Assembly (NCBI GenBank): GCA_964498785.1
Contig: CAZCJL010000178.1
Span: forward strand, 1 to 10,564
Source: Mariaggregatimicrobium sp964498785
Lineage (GTDB): Bacteria; Zhuqueibacterota; Zhuqueibacteria; Thermofontimicrobiales; Thiofontviventaceae
Reading direction: 5' to 3'
Length of the DNA stretch: 10,564 nucleotides
The notes below the pieces were generated by a model, which searched no databases, had not been told where the DNA came from, and saw only the letters and a program-made list of their open reading frames with translations. Below are positions 1 to 6,288 of the stretch, one piece after another. The position numbers and the translations under genes are program-made. Numbering within the stretch: position 1 is the stretch's first letter; the number at the start of each line of letters is the position of its first letter.

Positions 1-16
1 TAAAGGTATCGAGTGA

Positions 17-44
17 GTCACTTCTCGACTTCGCTCGAAGTGAC
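17..44. repeat. short hairpin-forming repeat
   Basis: Arms GTCACTTC (17-24) and GAAGTGAC (37-44) are perfect reverse complements around a 12-base loop, giving an 8-bp stem. No T-run follows, so it is not a classical intrinsic terminator for either strand. Its composition (CACTTC, TCGACTTCGCTCGAAGTG) resembles small dispersed palindromes that I recall from many environmental and FCB-type genomes, but only one copy is visible here, so calling it a dispersed repeat is inference. Confidence 0.45.
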
Positions 45-139
45 ACCTACGGAATCTGTTTAAATACGACATAGCGGCAAGCGCCCATATCTACCATAAA
101 ATATTGAGAAGATACAAGAAAACAAAATTAATTGTTTAA
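44..139 (+). other. short open frame across the left repeat, possible gene-end remnant
   Basis: From 44 to the TAA at 137-139 one frame is open. Through the repeat it reads KYDIAASAHIYHKILRRY and then adds a short lysine-rich tail. It has no start codon, and a TGA at 41-43 closes it upstream. The right-hand copy of the repeat is open in the same frame, and the single base difference between copies is silent (ATA against ATT, both Ile). That is compatible with a shared C-terminal coding segment, but one silent difference is weak evidence. I recognise no family. Confidence 0.2.
62..117 (+). repeat. left copy of 56-bp inverted repeat
   Basis: Bases 62-117 match the reverse complement of 10509-10564 at 55 of 56 positions; the only difference is A at 73 against T. 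The match breaks sharply at 118 on the inner side. The outer limit is unknown because the right copy runs off the window. The repeat is oriented towards the interior and lies about 55 bp upstream of the hsp20 promoter. No transposase or obvious terminal-inverted-repeat structure accompanies it. It could be a dispersed repeat, the end of a multicopy gene, or a relic of a duplication. Confidence 0.9.
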
Positions 140-170
140 TAATTAATAAGTTATTGCCTACATAAAAAAA

Positions 171-186
171 TGGCATATCCTTTGCA
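171..186 (+). promoter_or_regulatory. sigma-54 (RpoN) -24/-12 promoter of hsp20
   Basis: TGGC at 171-174 and TTGCA at 182-186 are separated by exactly 7 bases, matching the RpoN pattern TGGCAC-N5-TTGCA with the GG and GC dinucleotides at the required spacing. Transcription would start near 196-198, leaving a 5' leader of about 65 bases before the ATG at 261. RpoN promoters need an AAA+ enhancer-binding activator. No binding site can be assigned, although the AT-rich stretch upstream (TTAATT at 128-133 with AATTAA at 141-146) is a candidate region. No better sigma-70-type promoter is apparent. Confidence 0.75.
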
Positions 187-245
187 CAATAGAGGGTGAA
201 ATAAAAAAAATGGTAATAATGAAAATAAGAATTAAATAATTAATG

Positions 246-253
246 AAGGAGGG
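246..253 (+). promoter_or_regulatory. ribosome binding site that sets the hsp20 start
   Basis: AAGGAGGG at 246-253 is a near-perfect Shine-Dalgarno sequence 7 bases before the ATG at 261. An in-frame ATG at 243 lies immediately before this motif and would turn it into coding sequence, so 261 is the preferred start. Confidence 0.85.
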
Positions 254-260
254 TTTAATC

Positions 261-686
261 ATGACACTAATTCGATGGAGACCCGTACGAGATATAGCAA
301 GTCCGGTATTTGACCCGGATCGTTTTTTCAATGATTTTGGTTTTGAAAAATGGCAGTCTGATATAGTCTGGAACCCGTCTGTTGATCTGTCTGAAACGGA
401 GAATGACTATAAAGTGAAAGCCGAGCTTCCGGGCTTAAGTAAAGACGATATAAATATTTCTTTTAAAGATGATATGTTGGTAATTTCCGGTGAAAAGAAG
501 CAAGAGAACGAAGAAAAAGAGAATAACTATCACCGTGTAGAGAGACGATATGGAAAATTTCAACGCGCGTTTCGAATTCATGATGCGAATGCAGACGAGA
601 TAAAGGCAGAGTATAAAGATGGTATTTTGACAATTGATGTGCCAAAAAGTGAAAAGACAAAACCAAAACAGATTGCAGTCAAATAA
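261..686 (+). CDS. Hsp20/alpha-crystallin family small heat-shock protein
   Basis: This 141-residue cytoplasmic holdase chaperone would bind unfolding proteins and keep them refoldable by ATP-dependent chaperones. The N-terminal arm (1-37) is rich in Arg, Phe and Trp, as is usual for the family. The alpha-crystallin domain spans about 38-131 and includes ELPGLSKDDINI (55-66) and the hallmark AEYKDGILTIDVPK (116-129), which corresponds to the A-x-x-x-n-G-v-L signature. The C-terminal tail ends QIAVK, with an I-x-V anchor (138-140) of the kind that docks neighbouring dimers in Hsp20 oligomers. Length is typical. The start at 261 is chosen because a strong ribosome binding site (246-253) precedes it. 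The gene is monocistronic, lying between a sigma-54 promoter and an intrinsic terminator, which suggests it is induced by a specific stress signal through RpoN rather than a general heat-shock factor. Confidence 0.96.
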   Translation: MTLIRWRPVRDIASPVFDPDRFFNDFGFEKWQSDIVWNPSVDLSETENDYKVKAELPGLSKDDINISFKDDMLVISGEKKQENEEKENNYHRVERRYGKFQRAFRIHDANADEIKAEYKDGILTIDVPKSEKTKPKQIAVK

Positions 687-712
687 GAGGCAATCACGCA
701 GGTAATATGAGC

Positions 713-746
713 AAAGCCCCTGGCTACGTGGCCATGGGCTTTTTTT
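713..746 (+). terminator. intrinsic terminator of hsp20
   Basis: AAAGCCC (713-719) pairs with GGGCTTT (736-742), and TGGC (721-724) pairs with GCCA (731-734) around a TACGTG loop, with one C/T mismatch. A run of seven T follows (740-746). It lies 27 bases after the hsp20 stop and isolates that gene from the ABC operon. Confidence 0.9.
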
Positions 747-846
747 ATATCAATTTTATTTTAGATTATTTTAATATGGTTTTAAATGATAGATATTCAT
801 ATATTATTAAATTAATGATGAACCTTAAAAAAAGGAAAACAACAGC

Positions 847-1539
847 ATGATCCGGCTTCGGGATTTAAGCAAGATTTACAAAGAAGGATTAATTAAACAA
901 GTAGTGCTGGAAAGAGTATCTGCGGAATTCTCACATGGCGAAATGATTATTTTGTTGGGAAAGAGCGGTTCCGGAAAATCTACGCTGCTAAATTTGATTA
1001 GTGGAATCGATCTGCCTACTTCCGGTGATATTATCATCGATGGTAAAAACCTGACAAAATTTTCAGAGCAGGATCGAACAATTTTTCGAAGGCATCATAT
1101 TGGTTTTGTCTTTCAATTTTTTAATTTGATACCAACTTTAACAGTCGAAGAAAATTTGGTGCTTCCGCTTGAATTAAAGTTGAACGGTCGATTATCAGGT
1201 GACAATACTAAAATGGTGCATCAATTATTGGAAGAGGTTGGTCTCACGCGTAAAGCGACGGCATTTCCGGATCGACTTTCGGGCGGAGAACAACAGCGGG
1301 TTGCCATTGCCAGAGCACTCATTCACGATCCGGATATTATCCTTGCTGATGAACCCACCGGAAATCTCGATTACGAAACTGCATTGCAAATTATCGATTT
1401 GCTCGATCGCATGGTGCGGCAACGCGGAAAAACAATGCTTATGGCGACTCATAGCCAGGAGGTTATTGGGCTGGCTGATCGTATTTTCTGTATAAAAGAT
1501 GGAATGTTCGAACAAACGGACGCCGGAAAAAGCTGTTAA
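847..1539 (+). CDS. ABC transporter ATPase, LolD/MacB/YbbA type
   Basis: This 230-residue cytoplasmic ATPase powers the FtsX-type permease encoded next. Visible motifs are Walker A GKSGSGKST (38-46), the Q-loop in FVFQFFNLIPTLTVEENL (Q90), the ABC signature LSGGEQQ (144-150), Walker B IILADEP (164-170, catalytic E169), the D-loop GNLD and the H-loop H202 in MATHS. The FFNLIPTLTVEEN stretch after the Q-loop is characteristic of the LolD/MacB/FtsE group, whose members act as mechanotransmission transporters moving lipids, lipoproteins or peptides rather than bulk solutes. The ATG at 847 follows AAGGA at 832-836 (10-base spacing). It is the first gene of a probable operon, with its own promoter presumably in the AT-rich gap 747-846, where I cannot assign clear -35/-10 boxes. 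All key residues are intact. LolD, MacB and YbbA cannot be separated from this subunit alone; the permease points to YbbA. Confidence 0.95.
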   Translation: MIRLRDLSKIYKEGLIKQVVLERVSAEFSHGEMIILLGKSGSGKSTLLNLISGIDLPTSGDIIIDGKNLTKFSEQDRTIFRRHHIGFVFQFFNLIPTLTVEENLVLPLELKLNGRLSGDNTKMVHQLLEEVGLTRKATAFPDRLSGGEQQRVAIARALIHDPDIILADEPTGNLDYETALQIIDLLDRMVRQRGKTMLMATHSQEVIGLADRIFCIKDGMFEQTDAGKSC

Positions 1540-1595
1540 CTTAGGTTCACCTCTATTCTGAAAAGATAATTTTCGTTAAAATCATAAATCAAGAA

Positions 1596-4142
1596 ATGAG
1601 TAAAATTTTAAATACATCGAGTATTCGATATCTCCTGAAACATCCCTGGCAAATTGGATTATCGATTGTTGGCGTCACGTTGGGAGTGGCTGTTGTTATT
1701 GCCGTGGATTTAGCCAACGAAAGCGCAGGACGCGCGTTTCAAATGTCCATGGAAAGCGTGACCGGTAAGACGACTCATCAAATTGTCGGCGGTCCCGGCG
1801 GAATCCCGGACTCGCTGTATCAGTACCTGCGCGTGAAAAAGAATATTCGCCCGGCAGCTCCGGTTATGGAAGGGTATGTTCAAATAAAGGGACGGACGTT
1901 TACTCTGTTTGGCATTGATCCTTTTGCTGAACAGCCATTTCGACCTTTTCTGGCGCAATTTTCAGAGCAGGGAACGCGCGGAATATCTGCTTTTATGACA
2001 AAAATGAACGCAGTGTTAATGTCCCGAAACACAGCACTTGAATTTGGCGTTAATACCGGTGATACGCTTTCGGTGACTGTTGGCTCAGATAAAACGCATA
2101 TTGAAATTATCGGGTATTTTTCCGGGCAATCGTCCCGCAGCACGGAGGCGCTGGCAAATCTATTGGTAACAGATATTTCTACGGCACAGGAACTGCTTGG
2201 TATGAAAGGCCAGATGAGCCGAATCGATCTGATTTTATCTGAGGAGAATCCCAACCAAATAACAGAGGAAGAAATAGAAAGTTACCTGCCCGCCGGCGTC
2301 AGCATTCTCCGTTCTGATACTCGTTCCAAAACAGCCGCACAAATGGTCGCCGCTTTCCAGATAAATTTGACTGCGCTCAGTCTGCTGGCGCTAATTGTGG
2401 GGATGTTCCTGATTTATAATACAATGACATTTTCTGTGGTGCAGCGCCGCTCTTACATCGGATTGATGCGTTCGATCGGAGTCACCCGGCAGGAGATATT
2501 TTCACTAATTCTGAATGAAGCATTGATGCTTGGCATTATCGGGACGATTGCCGGGATTTTTATCGGCGTTATTCTTGGAAAGGGGCTCGTGCGGTTGGTA
2601 ACGCAATCCATCAATGATCTGTATTTTGTGGTCACTGTTCGTTCACCGGATATTCCGTTTATCAGTCTGTTTAAAGGAATGATGTTAGGAATCGGAGCGA
2701 CCTTTTTTGCAGCGCTAAAACCAGCCCGGGAAGCAACATCTGCTCCGGCGCGAGCGGTGTTAAGCCGGTCGTTTTTAGAAACGAAATTTGTACAACGAAT
2801 TCCGGTGATTACCCTCGCAAGCATTTTATTTTTAATTCTGGGAGCAGCAGTGCTATGGTTGCCCGGAACGAACATTTACAGCAGCTATGCTGGTATTGTG
2901 ATTCTGGTTTTTGGCTTTACATTACTCACTCCAGTAACGATTCTATTATTGGTGCGGCTATTAACACCACTTATGGGAAAAGCGCTGGGAATTTTCGGCC
3001 GCATGGCAGCCCGCGATATCATGGCACAGTTGAGCCGGATTAATGTGGCAATTGCAGCGCTCAGTCTGGCTGTGGCAACGGCTGTCGGTGTTGGAACGAT
3101 GATCAGCAGTTTTCGGGCAACTGTTGTTGTCTGGCTTGAAAACAGGCTGCAAGCAGATATTTTCATTTCAGCGCCGAGTTATGTTGCCAGGCTGAATGAT
3201 GGTTCCATTTCCAATGATCTCGTGCCGCGGCTTGAAAATGTCTCGGGAATAAAAGAAATTGATTATTACCGTGAGATCGAAATCAATACTGGTGATGATG
3301 TGTTTTATGTACGGGGAATGGATATCGAAGCGCATAACTTTAGCGGATATCGATTCAAATCCGGTCAGCCGGAAAAATTATGGCCCGAGTTTTTAGAAAA
3401 TGGTGCACTAATCGTTTCCGAAACTTTCGCCTTTCGCCGCAATCTGAGTGTGGGCTCTGTTATTAATATCCCGACTGACAGGGGTGTGCAGGCTTTTAAA
3501 ATCGTTGGCGTTTATTATGATTACGCGTCTGATCTGGGCGTCATTTCCATGAACTACCCGCTATTTAGACAGTATTTTGATGATAATTCATTTTCCGGCA
3601 TTTCCCTGTTTCTCGAAAATGATGCTGACCTAAAAACAGTGATCTCCGCAGTAGAAGCACAAAAGAAACCGGATGAGACAATTATTGTGATGTCACAACG
3701 AGCGCTGCTGGATACATCCATTGAGATTTTCGACCGCACCTTCATAATTACTAATGTATTGCAAATTCTGGCAATTCTGGTGGCATTTATCGGGATTTTA
3801 AGTGCATTTATGGCGCTGCAATTTGAGCGCCGGCGGGAATTCGGGATTTTGCGCGCGAACGGGATGACTGTCCGCCAAATCTGGAAACTGGTGTCCATTC
3901 AGACTATGATGATGGGGTTTATTGCCGGTTTACTTTCACTACCTTTGGGAAATTTGCTGGCATGGGTTTTAATTTATATCATCAACAAGCGATCATTTGG
4001 CTGGACATTGCAATTCCATTTTCGCCCGGATTTATTGGTGCAGGCTGTTATTCTTGCAGTCGTGGCAGCAATTCTGGCAGGAATATATCCGGCATGGCGA
4101 ATGGCAAATACGTCGCCGGCAATCGCAATGAGGGAGGAATAA
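1596..4142 (+). CDS. ABC transporter permease with two FtsX domains (YbbP-like topology)
   Basis: This 848-residue inner-membrane permease pairs with the upstream ATPase. Ten hydrophobic segments are visible, at about 19-40, 255-280, 303-330, 355-375, 403-423, 430-455, 482-505, 715-742, 768-797 and 813-833. Large periplasmic regions lie at 41-250 (MacB-periplasmic-core-like) and 506-712. This 1+3+2+1+3 layout, two FtsX units fused in one chain, matches E. coli YbbP (about 800 residues) better than single-unit LolC/LolE or MacB. Each FtsX unit carries the coupling motif expected to contact the ATPase: RSIGVTRQE (292-300) and RANGMTVRQI (753-762). The N-terminus has no cleavable signal. The start at 1596, 56 bases after the ATPase stop, has only a weak ribosome binding site, so translation may depend on the upstream gene. 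The stop abuts the next gene. In YbbAP and Lol systems the substrate is a hydrophobic envelope molecule; here it is unknown. Confidence 0.93.
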   Translation: MSKILNTSSIRYLLKHPWQIGLSIVGVTLGVAVVIAVDLANESAGRAFQMSMESVTGKTTHQIVGGPGGIPDSLYQYLRVKKNIRPAAPVMEGYVQIKGRTFTLFGIDPFAEQPFRPFLAQFSEQGTRGISAFMTKMNAVLMSRNTALEFGVNTGDTLSVTVGSDKTHIEIIGYFSGQSSRSTEALANLLVTDISTAQELLGMKGQMSRIDLILSEENPNQITEEEIESYLPAGVSILRSDTRSKTAAQMVAAFQINLTALSLLALIVGMFLIYNTMTFSVVQRRSYIGLMRSIGVTRQEIFSLILNEALMLGIIGTIAGIFIGVILGKGLVRLVTQSINDLYFVVTVRSPDIPFISLFKGMMLGIGATFFAALKPAREATSAPARAVLSRSFLETKFVQRIPVITLASILFLILGAAVLWLPGTNIYSSYAGIVILVFGFTLLTPVTILLLVRLLTPLMGKALGIFGRMAARDIMAQLSRINVAIAALSLAVATAVGVGTMISSFRATVVVWLENRLQADIFISAPSYVARLNDGSISNDLVPRLENVSGIKEIDYYREIEINTGDDVFYVRGMDIEAHNFSGYRFKSGQPEKLWPEFLENGALIVSETFAFRRNLSVGSVINIPTDRGVQAFKIVGVYYDYASDLGVISMNYPLFRQYFDDNSFSGISLFLENDADLKTVISAVEAQKKPDETIIVMSQRALLDTSIEIFDRTFIITNVLQILAILVAFIGILSAFMALQFERRREFGILRANGMTVRQIWKLVSIQTMMMGFIAGLLSLPLGNLLAWVLIYIINKRSFGWTLQFHFRPDLLVQAVILAVVAAILAGIYPAWRMANTSPAIAMREE

Positions 4143-5309
4143 ATGAGCCGGCTTTTTATACTTCTAACGGGAATATTATCACTGTTCGGACTCATCGCGT
4201 TTCTCGCGATCCGCCAGAATAATAATGCGGAAATACGGGCGCAGATTTCAGTCGCTGAAGCCATGACTAATGAAAATACAGAAGGATATGCCCGTGCAAT
4301 TCAGCAACGTAGGTTTCGTTTTCCCCATGATCACGGCCCGCATCCTGAGTTTAGAACCGAATGGTGGTATCTTACCGGAAATTTGAAGGCGGATAATGAT
4401 CAAAAATTCGGGTTTCAATTTACTATTTTTCGAAATTCACTATCGCCGAATCAGGCGGACCGGGAATCGGACTGGGCTACAAATCAGGTTTACATGGGAC
4501 ATTTCGCATTGACAGACGTGAAAAACCAGCGCTTTTACGCGTTTGAACGCTTTGCAAGAGGGGCACAGGGACTCGCCGGTGCGAAACGAAATCCGTTACG
4601 CATCTCGATCGAAGATTGGTATATTACTTATGAAATCATGGATGAGGAAAATTTAGATACGATTCGGTTGGAAGCTGCTAAAGGAAATATCGCATTGGAG
4701 CTAACACTTCGTAATATGAAGCCGATTGTATTGAATGGAGAGAATGGCCTCAGTCAAAAAGGCGCGGAACCGGGAAATGCTTCGTATTATTATTCCATGA
4801 CGAGACTTAAGTGCCACGGTGAAATTATGATCGAGGATAAAGCTCATGCTGTTTCCGGCAACGCCTGGCTGGATCGGGAATGGAGTACAAGCGCACTGGC
4901 TCAAAATCAGGTTGGCTGGGATTGGTTTTCATTGCAATTAGATAATAATACGGAATTGATGTACTACCAGATTCGGCGCAAAGACGGAACTCCTGATCCG
5001 TTTAGCAAAGGTACTTTGATTGATAAGAAGGGTAATTATGAAACGATTTCACTAAAAGATGTAAATCTGAACGTCCTTGATTTCTGGGTAAGTCCTCTTG
5101 GTGGACGCTATCCAGCAGGATGGCAACTGGAGTTATCAGATAAAAATATCATGCTCAATATCAATCCGGTAATGCAAAATCAGGAATTAAATGTCTCCGT
5201 TCGCTATTGGGAAGGGGCTGTAACGGTTGAGGGTCATTACAACGGTGAATCCGTTGAGGGAATGGGCTACGTGGAATTAACAGGATACGTTAATCGGGGA
5301 ATTCAATAA
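4143..5309 (+). CDS. AttH/CrtC-like lipocalin-fold protein (COG5621-type predicted secreted hydrolase)
   Basis: This 388-residue protein has a hydrophobic N-terminal segment (4-23) and no cysteine lipobox, so it is probably anchored in the inner membrane facing the periplasm or is secreted. The family signature is clear: FPHDHGPHPEFRTEWWYLTG (60-79), followed by a second lipocalin-like half containing GNAWLDREWS (239-248) and a Trp/Phe-rich segment (GWDWFSLQL). Related sequences are annotated carotenoid 1,2-hydratase-like (CrtC), AttH or predicted secreted hydrolase. Proteins of this type are often encoded beside an ABC ATPase and an FtsX permease, as in the Agrobacterium attEFGH set. The ATG comes immediately after the permease stop, with GGGAGGAAT (4132-4140) as ribosome binding site inside the permease gene, so the two are translationally linked. 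The likely role is binding or modifying a hydrophobic substrate handled by the transporter. Enzymatic activity is not shown by the sequence, and hydratase labels should be treated cautiously. Confidence 0.88.
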   Translation: MSRLFILLTGILSLFGLIAFLAIRQNNNAEIRAQISVAEAMTNENTEGYARAIQQRRFRFPHDHGPHPEFRTEWWYLTGNLKADNDQKFGFQFTIFRNSLSPNQADRESDWATNQVYMGHFALTDVKNQRFYAFERFARGAQGLAGAKRNPLRISIEDWYITYEIMDEENLDTIRLEAAKGNIALELTLRNMKPIVLNGENGLSQKGAEPGNASYYYSMTRLKCHGEIMIEDKAHAVSGNAWLDREWSTSALAQNQVGWDWFSLQLDNNTELMYYQIRRKDGTPDPFSKGTLIDKKGNYETISLKDVNLNVLDFWVSPLGGRYPAGWQLELSDKNIMLNINPVMQNQELNVSVRYWEGAVTVEGHYNGESVEGMGYVELTGYVNRGIQ

Positions 5310-5356
5310 ATCAAATATGAGTAAAATTCAAATATAACGACAACGGGGAGATGGGG

Positions 5357-6076
5357 ATGATAAAAGAGAAAAACATTCTCGTTATCGGGGGTAGCTCCGG
5401 TATCGGTCTGGCCATTGTGAGTGAATTGGTGCAGAAGAAATATAATGTTATCGCAGCATCACGCACTCAAAAGGAGTTAGAGAAAATCAATGGAATAAAG
5501 TATGTTAAATATGATGCGATCAACGACGACTTTCCTCTCGATGAGATAGCGACGGATTTGCAGGGACTGGTGTATAGCCCGGGAACCATCCGATTAATAC
5601 CGTTTAATCACCTTCGTGATCAGGATTTCCGGGATGATTTTGAGATCAATTTTATGGGTGCAGTGCGCGTGATTCGAGCATGTTTACCCAGATTACGAAA
5701 ATCAACGTCTGGCGCTTCGATTGTGCTGTTTAGCACAGTCGCAGTGCAAACCGGAATGCCGTTTCATGCATCCGTTGCCGGAGCAAAGGGAGCTGTGGAA
5801 GGATTGACCCGTTCGCTGGCTGCGGAATTTGCACCAAAAATCAGGGTGAATGCAATCGCTCCTTCTATGACAGACACGCCACTGGCAGAACGACTGCTTA
5901 ATCGGGACGAGCGTAGAAAAGCCTCTGCCGAGCGTCACCCGATGAAGCGAGTGGGCACACCCGAAGATATCGCTTCACTAACAACATTTTTGTTGGATGA
6001 TAGCGCGTCATGGATTACCGGCGAAATATTTCATGTCGATGGCGGAATGAATTCGCTGCGATTGTTTGACAAATAG
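5357..6076 (+). CDS. atypical short-chain dehydrogenase/reductase family protein
   Basis: This 239-residue protein has a Rossmann fold and resembles FabG-like SDRs. The nucleotide-binding glycine motif is IGGSSGIG (10-17), the loop normally NNAG reads YSPGT (73-77), and the structural Asn is N98. The C-terminal signature is ITGEIFHVDGG. The active site is altered: where classical SDRs have Ser, Tyr-x-x-x-Lys, this one has T127, V140 and K144 (FHASVAGAKGA). The proton-donating tyrosine is therefore missing, while Lys and the cofactor site remain. I believe a subfamily with HASVAxAKGAVEG-type motifs exists, so this is probably ancestral rather than a fresh mutation. The start at 5357 is preferred over the ATG at 5351 because GGGGAG (5345-5350) gives proper spacing only to 5357. 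It lies 47 bases after the AttH-like gene with no terminator between, so it is probably the last gene of the ABC operon. It may reduce poorly, act on unusual substrates, or only bind a dinucleotide. Confidence 0.88.
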   Translation: MIKEKNILVIGGSSGIGLAIVSELVQKKYNVIAASRTQKELEKINGIKYVKYDAINDDFPLDEIATDLQGLVYSPGTIRLIPFNHLRDQDFRDDFEINFMGAVRVIRACLPRLRKSTSGASIVLFSTVAVQTGMPFHASVAGAKGAVEGLTRSLAAEFAPKIRVNAIAPSMTDTPLAERLLNRDERRKASAERHPMKRVGTPEDIASLTTFLLDDSASWITGEIFHVDGGMNSLRLFDK

Positions 6077-6288
6077 CTCGAATCTGATAAAATAAAAATT
6101 TTCCGGGATATTATGATTGCGAGATTCCGGTGAAGTTCTGCCGTTAACTGGTAAAAATTAACACAGGTGAAACAATGGCATATTATCATTAAATGAATTG
6201 AATCCGGAAATTAGCGTTGAAATTGGGAAGATTGAAAAAGAGATATAACGAGTATTGTATGAATCGAAAAAACTACAAGAGGGGAAAA

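Noticed and set aside
243..260. Upstream in-frame ATG for hsp20 at 243 adding MKEGLI
   Set aside because: Those codons are the Shine-Dalgarno sequence itself. The ATG at 261 has correct spacing and gives the normal family N-terminus.
5317..5337. Tiny ORF (ATG AGT AAA ATT CAA ATA TAA) before the SDR, resembling the permease start
   Set aside because: It has six sense codons, no ribosome binding site, and a similarity of only a few bases in AT-rich sequence. It is likely chance.
6077..6288. Possible riboswitch or terminator in the gap between the SDR and the TonB receptor
   Set aside because: Only short, weak inverted repeats (for example GTTAA with TTAAC) and scattered CCGG words are present. 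No stable stem with a T-run or known riboswitch core was recognised.
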